DNA from: Tepidimonas ignava
GTDB lineage: Bacteria > Pseudomonadota > Gammaproteobacteria > Burkholderiales > Burkholderiaceae_C
Direction of reading: 5' to 3'
DNA: 64,000 nucleotides
Assembly (NCBI RefSeq): GCF_004342625.1
Contig: NZ_SMAH01000001.1
Span: 221,767 to 285,766 of the forward strand
Positions 34,552 through 43,782 of this stretch are shown here, one piece after another. The notes beneath the pieces are model-generated. The model was not told the DNA's origin. It saw nothing but the letters and a program-made list of their open reading frames with translations, and made no database searches. Each line of letters begins with the position of its first letter. The first letter of the stretch is position 1. The position numbers and the translations under genes were made by a program.

Positions 34552-35720
34552 GCACCCGGCTGATCCACCACCCGTACCGCGCGCCGGACGGCTTCGACGC
34601 GGCACCGGTGGCGGTGCACAAGGCCTCGACGGTGTTTTTCCCCGACGTCGCGGCCATGCGCACGCGGCGTTGGCAAGACAAATCCGGCTACACCTACGGG
34701 TTGCACGGCACACCCACCACGTTCACGTTGGAAGAGCGCCTGGCCACGCTGGAAGGCGCGCGCCACTGCGTGCTGGCGCCCAGCGGGCTGGCGGCCATCG
34801 CCCTGGTGGACCAGGCGCTGCTGCGCAGCGGTGACGAGGTGCTGATCCCCGACAACGCCTATGGCCCCAACAAGGCGCTGGCCGAGCACGAGCTGGCCGC
34901 CTGGGGCATCGCGCATCGCGTGTACGACCCCATGAACCCGGCGGACCTGGCCGGTGCGATCACCCCGCGCACGCGCTTGGTGTGGCTGGAGGCCGCCGGC
35001 TCCGTCACGCTGGAGTTCCCCGACGTGCCCGCGCTGGTGGACGTCGTGCGCCGGGCCAACGTTGGCCGCGCGCGGCCCATCGTCACCGCGCTGGACGATA
35101 CCTGGGGTGCAGGCGTGGCGTACCGCCCGTTCGAGCTGGGGGCGGACATCGCCGTGCAGGCGCTCACCAAGTACGCCAGCGGCGGGGCCGACGTGCTGAT
35201 GGGCGCCGTGTGCACACGGGACGACGCCTTGCACCACGCGGTGCTGATGACCCACATGCGACTGGGCCTGGGCGTGGGCGCCAACGACGCCGAGCTGGTG
35301 CTGCGTGGGCTGCCCACGCTGGCGCTGCGCTACCACGCGCAAGACCGCAGCGCCCGCGCGCTGGCCGCTTGGCTGGCCGAGCAGCCGGGCGTGGCCCAGG
35401 TGCTGCACCCGGCGCTGCCCGGCTCGCCGGGCCATGCCCACTGGCAACGCGACGCCCGCGCCGCCGCGGCGCTGCTGACGGTGGTGTTCGAGCGCGCGGT
35501 GGCACCGCCGCAGGTGGACGCCTTTTGCGATGCGCTGCGGCTGTTTCGCTTGGGCTACAGTTGGGCCGGACCGGTGAGCCTGTGTGTGCCGTACGACGTG
35601 CCCGCGATACGCGCGCGCCCGTGGCCCCACGCGCCGCGCGTCGTGCGGCTGGCGGTCGGCCTGGAGGACGTGGACGACCTACGCGCCGACCTGCAGCAAG
35701 CGTTGCGGGTGCTGCGTTGA
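34539..35720 (+). CDS. metC: Cystathionine beta-lyase (trans-sulfuration PLP enzyme)
   Basis: 393 residues of the Cys/Met-metabolism PLP family. The lysine that binds PLP is Lys211 in ALTKYASGGADVLMG; the SGYTYGLHGTPTTFTLEERLATLEGA segment is typical of bacterial cystathionine beta-lyases. It splits cystathionine to homocysteine, pyruvate and ammonia in methionine synthesis. Closely related gamma-lyases share the fold, so the exact activity is probable rather than proven. Convergent with the dctR-like gene. Confidence 0.85.
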   Translation: MEGLSTRLIHHPYRAPDGFDAAPVAVHKASTVFFPDVAAMRTRRWQDKSGYTYGLHGTPTTFTLEERLATLEGARHCVLAPSGLAAIALVDQALLRSGDEVLIPDNAYGPNKALAEHELAAWGIAHRVYDPMNPADLAGAITPRTRLVWLEAAGSVTLEFPDVPALVDVVRRANVGRARPIVTALDDTWGAGVAYRPFELGADIAVQALTKYASGGADVLMGAVCTRDDALHHAVLMTHMRLGLGVGANDAELVLRGLPTLALRYHAQDRSARALAAWLAEQPGVAQVLHPALPGSPGHAHWQRDARAAAALLTVVFERAVAPPQVDAFCDALRLFRLGYSWAGPVSLCVPYDVPAIRARPWPHAPRVVRLAVGLEDVDDLRADLQQALRVLR

Positions 35721-35748
35721 GCGCAAGGCGCTGCCGAACGCCACCGGC

Positions 35749-36402
35749 CTAACGGCCCGCTCCGTCTTGCCAGCCGGCCTTGGCCAGCAGCGTCGCCAGC
35801 TCCGCCGCCGAGCGTACCCCCAGCTTGGCAAAGACGCGCGAGCGGTGCACCTCCACCGTGCGCATCGCGATGTCGAGCTCATCGGCGATGACCTTGTTGA
35901 GCTTGCCGGCGGCCACGCGCACCATGACCTCGCGTTCGCGCGGACTGAGCGATGCCAGCCGCGTGCGCAGCGCGCGCACGCTGTCGTGTTGCTGCATGGC
36001 CTGCACGCAACAGGCCAGCGCTTGGTGCACGCGCTCGATCAGGACGGCGTCGTGAAACGGTTTTTCCACGAAGTCGAACGCGCCGCGTTTGATGGCATCC
36101 ACCGCCATCGCAATATCGCCGTGGCCGCTGAGAAAAACCACCGGCAGCGGCCACGCCAGGCGCTGCAGCGCCTCAAACACCTGCAGCCCGGACATGGGCT
36201 CCATGCGCACATCCAGCACGATGCAGGCGGGCAGCGCCGGGGGGTGCTGCAACGCTTGCAGCAGCGCCGGCCCACTGGCGAACGCGTGGGTGTCCAGGCC
36301 GTGGGCGGTGAACAAAAACGTCAGCGCCTCGCGCAAGGCCGCTTCATCGTCCACCAAGTACACGGTGCCGGGGTGCGGTGGGGTGGGGACGGTGTCAGGC
36401 AT
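35749..36402 (-). CDS. dctR: FixJ/DctR-type LuxR-family response regulator
   Basis: 217 residues. N-terminal receiver (VYLVDDEAALREALTFLF, phospho-Asp in CIVLDVRM) and C-terminal LuxR-type helix-turn-helix (LSPREREVMVRVAAGKLNKVIADEL, RTVEVHRSRVFAKLG). It is paired with the kinase gene just upstream. The kinase stop overlaps a possible TTG start at 36411; the ATG at 36402 is preferred. DctR with DctS activates dctPQM for C4-dicarboxylates in Rhodobacter. The conserved palindrome upstream of both TRAP operons in this window is the likely binding site (inference). Confidence 0.88.
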   Translation of the reverse strand: MPDTVPTPPHPGTVYLVDDEAALREALTFLFTAHGLDTHAFASGPALLQALQHPPALPACIVLDVRMEPMSGLQVFEALQRLAWPLPVVFLSGHGDIAMAVDAIKRGAFDFVEKPFHDAVLIERVHQALACCVQAMQQHDSVRALRTRLASLSPREREVMVRVAAGKLNKVIADELDIAMRTVEVHRSRVFAKLGVRSAAELATLLAKAGWQDGAGR

Positions 36403-36407
36403 GATGG

Positions 36408-38387
36408 TCAATTGGTCGTCAGCGCGGGGGTGTCTGCGGGTGCCGGCAGTGTGAAAGTCAAACAGGCGCCCCCGAGGGGCGAGTCGCTGGCGCTGAGCGC
36501 GCCGCCGTGCGCTTCGACCACCGAGCGGGCAATGGCCAGCCCCAGCCCCAACCCGTCGGGTTTGGTGCTGTGCAGCGGCTGCGACAGCTCCTCAATCGAG
36601 CGTCCTTGCAGGCCGATGCCGCTGTCGTGCACCCGAACGGTGACGGTGCCGGCAGCGGCGTCGTGTTCGGTGTCGATACGGATGTCACGTCGGGGCAGAC
36701 CGGCCACCGCGTCCAGCGCGTTGCGCAGCAGGTTGATCAGAACCTGCTCCAACAGCACTTCATCGGCCTGCACCGACGGCAACGTCGGGGCCTGACGCAG
36801 CGTCACGCGCACCCCGGCGCGTCGGCACTCGGGACGCAGCAGCGCTTCGACGCGTGCGACGATGGTTGACACGTCCACCGCCTCGCGCTTGGGCTGACGC
36901 CGGGTCAAAAAGTCACGCATGCGCTGCACGATGCGCCCCGCCTCGCGCGTTTGCTCCGCTTGTCGCCGCAGCGCTTGCAGCACCTGCTCGTCGTGCACGC
37001 CGCGGCGCTGCAGCAGGTGCAGCAGCCCTTCGCTGTAGCTGGCGATGGCGGCCAGCGGTTGGTTGAGCTGGTGGGCCAGCGCCGAGGCGATTTCCGCAAA
37101 GCTGCTCAACCGTGCCTGGCGCGCCAGCGCTTCGCGGTGGCGCTGCTCGCGCTCCTCCAGTTGTTTGCGCGCGGTGATGTCGATGATCGACCCCATCCAG
37201 CCAATTTGGTGTCCGTGCGCGTCGCGCAGCGGGGACTCGTAGACCATGACCGTGATGCGTTGGCCGTCGGCGCGTTGCCACACCGCCTCAAAACCCTCGC
37301 GTGGCGCCAGGCCCTGCAGGTTGCGCGCGGTGCGGCTCATCAGCTCATCCACCGCCTCCGGTGGCCAGTAGGGCATGGGTGGCTTGCGGCCGATCAGTTC
37401 GTGCGCCGGGTAGCCGACCATCTCGCAAAACGTGCGGTTGACGTACAGCAGCCGACCTTCGGCGTCGCGGGCGCGCAGGCCCACCAGGGCGCTGTCCTGC
37501 ATGGCGCTGCGCCAGGTGGCCTCGGTGCGCCAGGCGGCTTCGGCGCGGCTGACTTGCAGCACCTGTTGCCGCAACAGCCACGTGGCCAGCCCCATCAGGC
37601 CCAAAAAGCCCGCGATCAGCACCACCACCAGCGGCGACCACAGGCGTGGTGTGCGTTCGCGCAACGTCAGCTCCAGCGCCAAGCCGGGCAGCTCGTCGCC
37701 CAGGTCGATGCGGTAGCTTTCGTGTTCGGGCGTGACCGCCGGCACGGCGGCGTCGTCGGCCGAGGCGACGATTTGGTCCGTATGGTCGAGCAGTTGCACC
37801 ACGTACTTGCGCGTGATCCACCACGGTGCGGCGTTTTTAAGCAGGCGTGGCAAGGCGTAACGCACCACCACCGTGCCTTGCGGCGGCGCGGGTGGCAGCA
37901 CGTCGTCGCCGGAGCCTTGGGCGATGCTCGGGTAGGTTGCACTCAGGTGTCCGGACAGCCCAACGCGCGCCTCGGGCAAGCCCGTACCCCGGGGCGTGTC
38001 AGAAGGGAGCTGGGCGATCAGGCGGTAGTGACTGTCCAGCCACGTCACGCTGATCCACAGGCGTTGCAGGCCCGCTTGCACCTCCGGGTTGGCCGCCAGG
38101 GCGGCGGGGGTGGGCGCGGTGTTGTGCAGTTGCTCGGCCAAAGTGCGCACGCGCGAGCGTTCCACCTCCAGTTGCGCTTTGAGCTGGGCGCTGACGTTGA
38201 GCGCATCGGCGATCAGGGTCTGGCGGCGCTCCTCGGCGTCCCGCGCAAACCAGTACTGCGCCAGGGCCAGCACCGCCAACACGAACACCACGGCGGCGGC
38301 CACTGGCAGCAGCCACACCGCCCGCCCGGCGCGCGTCGTCGGCGGCGCGGGCAGGGCGGCTTCGATGGGGATAGGCGCAGCGGCCAT
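36408..38387 (-). CDS. dctS: DctS-like sensor histidine kinase with PAS domain
   Basis: 659 residues. Two membrane helices (about 26-48 and 255-280) flank a periplasmic sensor domain of about 200 residues. A PAS domain (about 300-410; LLYVNRTFCEMVGYPAHEL) precedes the DHp helix with ALAHQLNQPLAAI (His439) and an ATPase domain (NLLRNALDA, DSGIGLQG, GLGLGLAIARSVVEAHGG). This is the layout of C4-dicarboxylate sensors. It is divergent from the transporter genes dctPQM and overlaps the response regulator gene. The ligand may be a dicarboxylate or another organic acid. Confidence 0.9.
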   Translation of the reverse strand: MAAAPIPIEAALPAPPTTRAGRAVWLLPVAAAVVFVLAVLALAQYWFARDAEERRQTLIADALNVSAQLKAQLEVERSRVRTLAEQLHNTAPTPAALAANPEVQAGLQRLWISVTWLDSHYRLIAQLPSDTPRGTGLPEARVGLSGHLSATYPSIAQGSGDDVLPPAPPQGTVVVRYALPRLLKNAAPWWITRKYVVQLLDHTDQIVASADDAAVPAVTPEHESYRIDLGDELPGLALELTLRERTPRLWSPLVVVLIAGFLGLMGLATWLLRQQVLQVSRAEAAWRTEATWRSAMQDSALVGLRARDAEGRLLYVNRTFCEMVGYPAHELIGRKPPMPYWPPEAVDELMSRTARNLQGLAPREGFEAVWQRADGQRITVMVYESPLRDAHGHQIGWMGSIIDITARKQLEEREQRHREALARQARLSSFAEIASALAHQLNQPLAAIASYSEGLLHLLQRRGVHDEQVLQALRRQAEQTREAGRIVQRMRDFLTRRQPKREAVDVSTIVARVEALLRPECRRAGVRVTLRQAPTLPSVQADEVLLEQVLINLLRNALDAVAGLPRRDIRIDTEHDAAAGTVTVRVHDSGIGLQGRSIEELSQPLHSTKPDGLGLGLAIARSVVEAHGGALSASDSPLGGACLTFTLPAPADTPALTTN

Positions 38388-38410
38388 GGTGCGAGTCTAG
38401 TGGCCCAAAG

Positions 38411-38427
38411 ACTAGGGAAAACCCTAA
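38411..38427. promoter_or_regulatory. Palindromic operator upstream of dctPQM (shared with the second TRAP locus)
   Basis: ACTAGGGAAAACCCTAA, an inverted repeat TAGGG-N4-CCCTA at 38413-38426. It recurs reversed with 16 of 17 matches at 61185-61201. It is centred about 40 bases before the transcription start inferred from CAAAAT at 38447-38452, a typical activator position for LuxR-type regulators. It also lies 23 bases before the divergent dctS start. Confidence 0.65.
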
Positions 38428-38451
38428 TTTTGGCGTCGGATGCGGGCAAAA

Positions 38452-38465
38452 TGTGGATTTCCACA
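38452..38465. repeat. Perfect 14-bp palindrome at the dctP promoter
   Basis: TGTGGATTTCCACA, two 6-base arms with a TT spacer, about 80 bases before dctP. It overlaps the end of the inferred -10 box and the likely transcription start, so a bound protein there would block transcription. No counterpart is seen at the second TRAP locus. Confidence 0.6.
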
Positions 38466-38543
38466 ATCGCGTGGTTGCCCAGGGGCGCCCGATACTCGCG
38501 GCCGTTGGTTCATTCACCTACGCTGCAAGAGGAGTCTTCCCCC

Positions 38544-39563
38544 ATGGCAACCATCACACGTCGTCGCGCCTTGGCGCTGGCCTCGGCCGTCACGTTGACC
38601 CTGAGCACCCCGGTGTGGGCGCAGGCGCCCATCGTCATCAAGTTCAGCCACGTGGTGGCGCAGGACACCCCCAAGGGCAAGGCGGCCGACTTTTTTGCCA
38701 AGCGCGCCGCCGAGCTGACCAAGGGGCGCGTCAAGGTCGAGGTGTACGCCAACAGCGCCCTGTACAAAGACAAGGAGGAAATGGAGGCGCTGCAGCTCGG
38801 GGCGGTGCAGATGCTGGCGCCGTCGCTGGCCAAGTTCGGGCCGCTGGGCGTCAAGGAGTTCGAGTTGTTCGACCTGCCGTTTATCTTTGACGACTACAAC
38901 GAGCTGCACAAGGTCACCCAGGGCCCGGTCGGCAAGGCGTTGCTGGCCAAGCTGGAGCCCAAGGGCATCAAGGGGTTGGCGTACTGGGACAACGGCTTCA
39001 AGTCGTTCTCGGCCAATACGCCGCTGCGCAGCGTCGCGGACTACAAGGGCAAGAAGTTCCGCATCCAGTCGTCCAAGGTGTTGGAAGAGCAAGTGCGCGC
39101 GCTGGGCGGCATCCCGCAGGTGATGGCGTTTTCCGAGGTGTACCAAGCCCTGCAGACGGGGGTGGTCGACGGTACCGAAAACCCGATTTCCAACTTCTAC
39201 ACGCAAAAGATGCACGAGGTGCAAAAGCACCTGTCGCTGACCAACCACGGCTACCTGGGCTACGCCGTCATCGTCAACAAGAAGTTCTGGGACGGCCTGC
39301 CCGCTGACATCCGCAGCGAGCTGGAGCAGGCGATGAAGGAGGCCACCGACTACGCCAACCGCATCGCCAAGGAAGAAAACGACAAAGCGCTGGAAGCGGT
39401 CAAGGCCAGCGGCAAGACCACCGTGTATACGCCGACCGCGCAGGAGCGCTTGGCACTGAAAAAAGCCCTGGCGCCGGTGCACCTGAAGATGGCCGACCGC
39501 GCGGGCAAGGACACGCTGCAGTCGGTGTACCAGGTGACTGGCTTCGATCCCAACCAACTGTAA
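38544..39563 (+). CDS. dctP: TRAP transporter periplasmic substrate-binding protein (DctP family)
   Basis: 339 residues. Signal peptide with a run of arginines (TRRRALALAS) and cleavage after about residue 28. The mature part (IKFSHVVAQDTPKGKAADFFAKR; the conserved arginine region KKFRIQSSKVLEEQ; AFSEVYQALQTGVVDGTENP) is typical of DctP-like proteins that bind C4-dicarboxylates or related acids in the periplasm. GAGGAG precedes ATG 38544. First gene of a P-Q-M operon, divergent from its sensor dctS. Confidence 0.92.
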   Translation: MATITRRRALALASAVTLTLSTPVWAQAPIVIKFSHVVAQDTPKGKAADFFAKRAAELTKGRVKVEVYANSALYKDKEEMEALQLGAVQMLAPSLAKFGPLGVKEFELFDLPFIFDDYNELHKVTQGPVGKALLAKLEPKGIKGLAYWDNGFKSFSANTPLRSVADYKGKKFRIQSSKVLEEQVRALGGIPQVMAFSEVYQALQTGVVDGTENPISNFYTQKMHEVQKHLSLTNHGYLGYAVIVNKKFWDGLPADIRSELEQAMKEATDYANRIAKEENDKALEAVKASGKTTVYTPTAQERLALKKALAPVHLKMADRAGKDTLQSVYQVTGFDPNQL

Positions 39564-39639
39564 GTGCGCTTGCGGCGACGCGGGCCTGGCTGCCATGGCG
39601 GCCGGCCCGCGTTGTCGTATGGACGCAGGAGTGACGACC

Positions 39640-40329
39640 ATGCAATGGCTCAATCGCCTGGAGGAGTGGCTCATCGGCACCTTGATGGCCGGCGCCACCC
39701 TGATCGTCTTCGTCGCGGTGCTGCACCGCTACGCCGCGGGCTGGCCGATTCCCGGCGTGCAGGATTGGCTGCTGACGCTCAACCTCGGTTGGGCGCAGGA
39801 GCTCACCATCATCATGTTTGTGTGGATGGCCAAGTTCGGCGCAGCGTACGGGGTGCGCACCGGCATCCACGTCGGGGTGGACGTGCTGATCAACCGTTTG
39901 CCACCGGCCACCCGCACGAAGTTCATCATCATCGGGTTGTCGGGGGGCGCGCTGTTCACCGCGGTGGTGGCCTGGCTGGGCGCGACGTTCGTGTGGGACA
40001 ACGGCGCGCACCACTTCGTGGCACAACAATTCGGCTGGCCGGTGGATGACATCCCCGAAGGCCCCACCACGCCCGACCTGGAGTGGCCCACGTGGATGGT
40101 CTACAGCGCCATCCCGCTGGGCACGGGGTTGATGTGCTTTCGTTTTGTGCAGGTCTTGGTGACGTTCATGCGCTCGGGCGAATTGCCGCACCACGACCAC
40201 GGGCACGTCGATGGGCTGCCCGATGAAGCACAAGCACCGCCGGTGGATTTCAACCCGTTTGCAGCCGACGACGACTTGCACCCGCGGCCGCCGGTCGACC
40301 GTCTGGGTTCGAAGGACAAGCAACCATGA
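39640..40329 (+). CDS. dctQ: TRAP transporter small membrane subunit (DctQ)
   Basis: 229 residues with four membrane helices in the first 190 and a hydrophilic His/Asp-rich tail of about 45 residues, longer than most DctQ. GGAG nine bases before ATG 39640 supports this start over ATG 39619. It overlaps dctM by four bases (ATGA). DctQ joins the binding protein and the large subunit in transport. Confidence 0.9.
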   Translation: MQWLNRLEEWLIGTLMAGATLIVFVAVLHRYAAGWPIPGVQDWLLTLNLGWAQELTIIMFVWMAKFGAAYGVRTGIHVGVDVLINRLPPATRTKFIIIGLSGGALFTAVVAWLGATFVWDNGAHHFVAQQFGWPVDDIPEGPTTPDLEWPTWMVYSAIPLGTGLMCFRFVQVLVTFMRSGELPHHDHGHVDGLPDEAQAPPVDFNPFAADDDLHPRPPVDRLGSKDKQP

Positions 40330-41609
40330 GCGCGCTGATCATTTTTCTGATTCTGACGGTGTTGATGCTCACCGGCATGCCCATCTCGATTGCGTTGGGC
40401 TTGACGGTGCTGACCTTTTTGTTCGGCTTTTCGAACGTGCCGCTGGAGTCGGTGGCGCTCAAGCTGTTCACCGGCATCGAAAAGTTCGAGATCATGGCGA
40501 TTCCGTTTTTCATCCTGGCCGGCAATTTTCTCACCCACGGCGGGGTGGCCAAGCGCATGATCCGCTTTGCCACCAGCATGGTCGGGCATTGGTACGGCGG
40601 GCTGGGTCTGGGCGGCGTGGTGGCGTGCGCGCTGTTTGCCGCCGTGTCGGGTTCGTCGCCGGCCACGGTGGTGGCGATCGGCTCGATCCTGCTGCCCGCC
40701 ATGGTCAAAGCGGGTTTCCCCAAAAACTTCGGCGCGGGTGTCGTCACCACGTCGGGGGCGCTGGGTATTTTGATTCCGCCCTCGATCGTGATGGTGATGT
40801 ACTCGGTGGCGACCAACACCTCGGTGGGGGCGCTGTTCATGGCGGGTGTGGTGCCGGGGCTGGCGCTGGCGGCGGTGCTGGGAGGCGTGACGTACTGGCG
40901 GGCGCGCCAATTCAACTACCCGCGCATGCCACGCGCCAGTTGGGCCGAGCGCTGGGCGGCGTTGCGTGAATCGATTTGGGGGCTGTTGCTGATCGTCATC
41001 GTGATGGGCGGCATTTACAGCGGCGTCTTCACCCCCACCGAAGCCGCCGCGATGAGCGCCGTGTACGCGTTCGTCGTGGCCGTGTTCATTTACAAAGACA
41101 TGCGGCTGCGCGACGTGCCCAAGGTGCTGCTGAATTCGGCCAACATGAGCGCCATGCTGCTGTACATCATCACCAACGCGGTGCTGTTCAGCTTCATCAT
41201 GACCAACGAGAACATTCCGCAGGCGTTGGCGGACTGGATGCTGGGACACGGGCTGGGGGTGATCACGTTCCTGCTGGCGGTCAATATCATTTTGCTGCTG
41301 GCCGGCAACTTTATGGAGCCGTCCTCCATCGTGTTGATCTTCGCCCCGATTTTGTTCCCGGTGGCGATGAAGCTGGGCATCGATCCGGTGCACTTCGGCA
41401 TCATCATGGTGGTCAACATGGAAGTGGGCATGTGCCACCCGCCGGTGGGGCTGAACCTGTACGTGGCCTCGGGCATCACCAAAATGGGCATCACCGAGCT
41501 GACCGTGGCGGTGTGGCCGTGGCTGCTGGCGATGCTGGTTTTTCTGGGCGTGGTCACCTATTGGCCGTCACTGTCGCTGACGTTGCCCCGCATGTTGGGC
41601 ATGATCTAA
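40326..41609 (+). CDS. dctM: TRAP transporter large membrane subunit (DctM)
   Basis: 427 residues with about 12-13 membrane helices, the translocation subunit of the Na+-dependent TRAP system. Conserved IAIPFFILAGNFLTHGGVAKR-like and GSSPATVVAIGSILLPAM segments are present, as is PPSIVMVMYSVATN. Convergent with tesA 29 bases further on. Confidence 0.94.
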   Translation: MSALIIFLILTVLMLTGMPISIALGLTVLTFLFGFSNVPLESVALKLFTGIEKFEIMAIPFFILAGNFLTHGGVAKRMIRFATSMVGHWYGGLGLGGVVACALFAAVSGSSPATVVAIGSILLPAMVKAGFPKNFGAGVVTTSGALGILIPPSIVMVMYSVATNTSVGALFMAGVVPGLALAAVLGGVTYWRARQFNYPRMPRASWAERWAALRESIWGLLLIVIVMGGIYSGVFTPTEAAAMSAVYAFVVAVFIYKDMRLRDVPKVLLNSANMSAMLLYIITNAVLFSFIMTNENIPQALADWMLGHGLGVITFLLAVNIILLLAGNFMEPSSIVLIFAPILFPVAMKLGIDPVHFGIIMVVNMEVGMCHPPVGLNLYVASGITKMGITELTVAVWPWLLAMLVFLGVVTYWPSLSLTLPRMLGMI

Positions 41610-41638
41610 GCCGCCGGGGCGGGGCGGCGGCCGCCGCA

Positions 41639-42289
41639 TCAGCCCCGCACCAACAGGCGGCGCAACTGCGGCCAGACGTTGTTGAGCATCGCCGGCTGGG
41701 CGTCTTCGTTGGGGTGGATGCGGTCGGCCTGAAAGAGCGCCGCGGCGCGCGGGCCGTCGGCCACCCCCGCCAGGAAAAACGGCACCAGCGCGGCTTGTTC
41801 TTCTCGCGCCACGTCGGCGTAGACGGCGCGAAACTCGGCCCGGTAGCGCTCGCCGTAGTTGGGCGGCATGTCCATGCCCAGCAGCAGCACGCGCGCGCCC
41901 GCGGCGCGGCTGGCGCGCACCATGGCGCGCAGGTTGTCGCGTGTGGTGCTCAGCGGCAGGCCGCGTAAGGCATCGTTGCCGCCCAGTTCGATGACGACCA
42001 CGGCCGGCTGGTGCTGTTGCAGCAAGCCGGGCAGGCGCGAGCGGCCGCCGGCCGTGGTGTCGCCACTGACGCTGGCGTTGACCACCTGGGCGCGCACACC
42101 CTCGCGCTGCAGCCGCGCTTGCAACAGCGCCACCCAGCCGCTGCCGCGGCGCAGCCCGTACTCGGCGCTGAGCGAGTCGCCCACGATCAACACCACCGGG
42201 GCGGAACCTGCCGGGGCTGCCGCGACTCGCACACACCACAGCCCCGCCAGCCCTGCGGTCAGGGTTGCGCTAAAGTGGCGTCGCTTCAC
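41639..42289 (-). CDS. tesA: Periplasmic GDSL esterase/lysophospholipase TesA
   Basis: 216 residues. Signal peptide of about 25 residues (MKRRHFSATLTAGLAG), then an SGNH hydrolase: VGDSLSAEYGL with the catalytic Ser, VNASVSGDTT, ELGGNDALRG, and DRIHPNE with the catalytic Asp and His. Members act as arylesterase, thioesterase I and lysophospholipase. It is divergent from the ABC ATPase gene with a gap of 14 bases, the conserved tesA/ybbA pair. Confidence 0.92.
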   Translation of the reverse strand: MKRRHFSATLTAGLAGLWCVRVAAAPAGSAPVVLIVGDSLSAEYGLRRGSGWVALLQARLQREGVRAQVVNASVSGDTTAGGRSRLPGLLQQHQPAVVVIELGGNDALRGLPLSTTRDNLRAMVRASRAAGARVLLLGMDMPPNYGERYRAEFRAVYADVAREEQAALVPFFLAGVADGPRAAALFQADRIHPNEDAQPAMLNNVWPQLRRLLVRG

Positions 42290-42303
42290 CTTCGCATCCT
42301 TTC

Positions 42304-42999
42304 ATGTCCCACGCGCCCATCATCGAAGTCCAACACCTGTCCAAAACCGTCACCGACGCCGGTGGGGCGGCGCTGACCATCTTGCACGACATCGACTTTG
42401 CCGTGCAGGCAGGGCAGACGCTGGCCATTGTCGGGGCGTCGGGCTCGGGCAAGAGCACCTTGCTGTCGTTGATCGCAGGCTTGGATACGCCCAGCGGTGG
42501 CACGGTTCGCTGGTCCGGCACCGATATTTTTGCGCTGGACGAAGACGCGCGCGCCGCGCTGCGTGGGCAACGGGTGGGCTTTGTGTTTCAGAGTTTTCAG
42601 CTCCTGGCCAACCTGACCGCACTGGAAAACGTCATGCTGCCGCTGGAGCTGGCCGGGCGGCGCGACGCCCGCGACGCCGCCCGGCGCATGCTGGAGCGCG
42701 TGGGGCTGGCCGAGCGGCTGGGTCACTACCCGCGCGTGCTGTCGGGCGGCGAGCAACAGCGGGTGGCGCTGGCGCGTGCGTTCGTGGTGCAGCCCGCCGT
42801 GCTGCTGGCCGACGAGCCCACCGGCAGCCTGGACCACGCCACCGGCGCGCGCGTGATGGAGCTGATGTTCGAACTCAACCGGGAGCAGGGCACGACGCTG
42901 GTGCTGGTCACCCACGATGCGGCCATCGCGCAGCGTTGCCAGCGCCGGCTGACCATCGAGGCGGGCCGCGCGCGCGAGTGGGCCGAGGCGGGCGCATAA
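42304..42999 (+). CDS. ybbA: ABC transporter ATP-binding protein (LolD/YbbA family)
   Basis: 231 residues. Walker A GASGSGKST, signature LSGGEQQRVALARA, Walker B VLLADEPTG and the H-loop VTHD are all intact. MacB/LolD-type ATPases drive membrane extrusion or lipoprotein release. In E. coli ybbA is followed by the large permease ybbP; here the next gene is rlmB, so its partner must lie elsewhere or be absent. Confidence 0.9.
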   Translation: MSHAPIIEVQHLSKTVTDAGGAALTILHDIDFAVQAGQTLAIVGASGSGKSTLLSLIAGLDTPSGGTVRWSGTDIFALDEDARAALRGQRVGFVFQSFQLLANLTALENVMLPLELAGRRDARDAARRMLERVGLAERLGHYPRVLSGGEQQRVALARAFVVQPAVLLADEPTGSLDHATGARVMELMFELNREQGTTLVLVTHDAAIAQRCQRRLTIEAGRAREWAEAGA

Positions 43000-43008
43000 T
43001 CGCGCCCC

Positions 43009-43782
43009 ATGGCCAGCGATACCCGCGTTTTGTACGGCTTTCACGCCGTCGGTGTGCGCCTCAAGATGGCGCCGGACACCATTGTCGAGCTGTACGTCGA
43101 CCCGCTGCGGCGCGACGCGCGCATGAAGCAATTTCTGGCGCGCGCCCACGAGGCGGGGCTGCGTGTCATCGAGGCCGACGGCGCGCGCCTGGCGGGTCTG
43201 GCCGGAGGCGGGCACCACCAGGGGGTGGTGGCGCGGGTGCGGGCGTTGCCGCAGGCGCGCACGCTGGACGACGTGCTGGACCAGCTCGACGCGCGCAGCC
43301 CTGAGCAGCGGCAGGCCGACCCACCGCTGCTGCTGGCGCTGGACGGCGTGACCGACCCGCACAACCTGGGGGCGTGCCTGCGGGTGGCCGATGGCGCCGG
43401 GGTGCACGCCGTCATCGCGCCCAAGGACCGCGCCTGTGGCCTCACCGCCACGGTGGCCAAGGTGGCCAGCGGCGCGGCCGAAACCGTGCCGTACCTGATG
43501 GTGACCAACCTGTCGCGCACCCTGCAGCAGTTGCAGCAGCGCGGGCTGTGGGTGGTGGGCACCGCCGACGACGCCCCGCGCACGGTGTACGAGCACGACT
43601 GGCGCGGTCCGCGCGTGCTGGTGATGGGCGCCGAAGGCAGCGGCATGCGCCCGCTGGTGCGGCGCACCTGCGACGAATTGGTCGCCATCCCCATGCGGGG
43701 GGCGGTGGAAAGCCTCAACGTCTCGGTGGCCACCGCGGTGTGTCTGTACGAAGCGGTGCGCCAGCGGCTGGCGCTGGGCTAA
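43009..43782 (+). CDS. rlmB: 23S rRNA (guanosine-2'-O-)-methyltransferase RlmB
   Basis: 257 residues of the SpoU/TrmH family. N-terminal substrate-binding domain, then the knotted SPOUT domain with [29 protein letters not shown] and [15 protein letters not shown]. It methylates G2251 of 23S rRNA in E. coli. Its stop overlaps the stop of the chromate transporter gene on the other strand. Confidence 0.93.
   Translation: MASDTRVLYGFHAVGVRLKMAPDTIVELYVDPLRRDARMKQFLARAHEAGLRVIEADGARLAGLAGGGHHQGVVARVRALPQARTLDDVLDQLDARSPEQRQADPPLLLALDGVTDPHNLGACLRVADGAGVHAVIAPKDRACGLTATVAKVASGAAETVPYLMVTNLSRTLQQLQQRGLWVVGTADDAPRTVYEHDWRGPRVLVMGAEGSGMRPLVRRTCDELVAIPMRGAVESLNVSVATAVCLYEAVRQRLALG

Noticed and set aside
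38431..38443. Possible sigma-54 promoter (TGG...GC) before dctP
   Set aside because: The GG and GC elements are 10 rather than 12 bases apart, and the local regulator is of LuxR type, not NtrC type.
41610..41638. GCCGCC/GGCGGC repeat between dctM and tesA as a terminator
   Set aside because: Simple GC-rich sequence with no T-run; not convincing as a bidirectional terminator.
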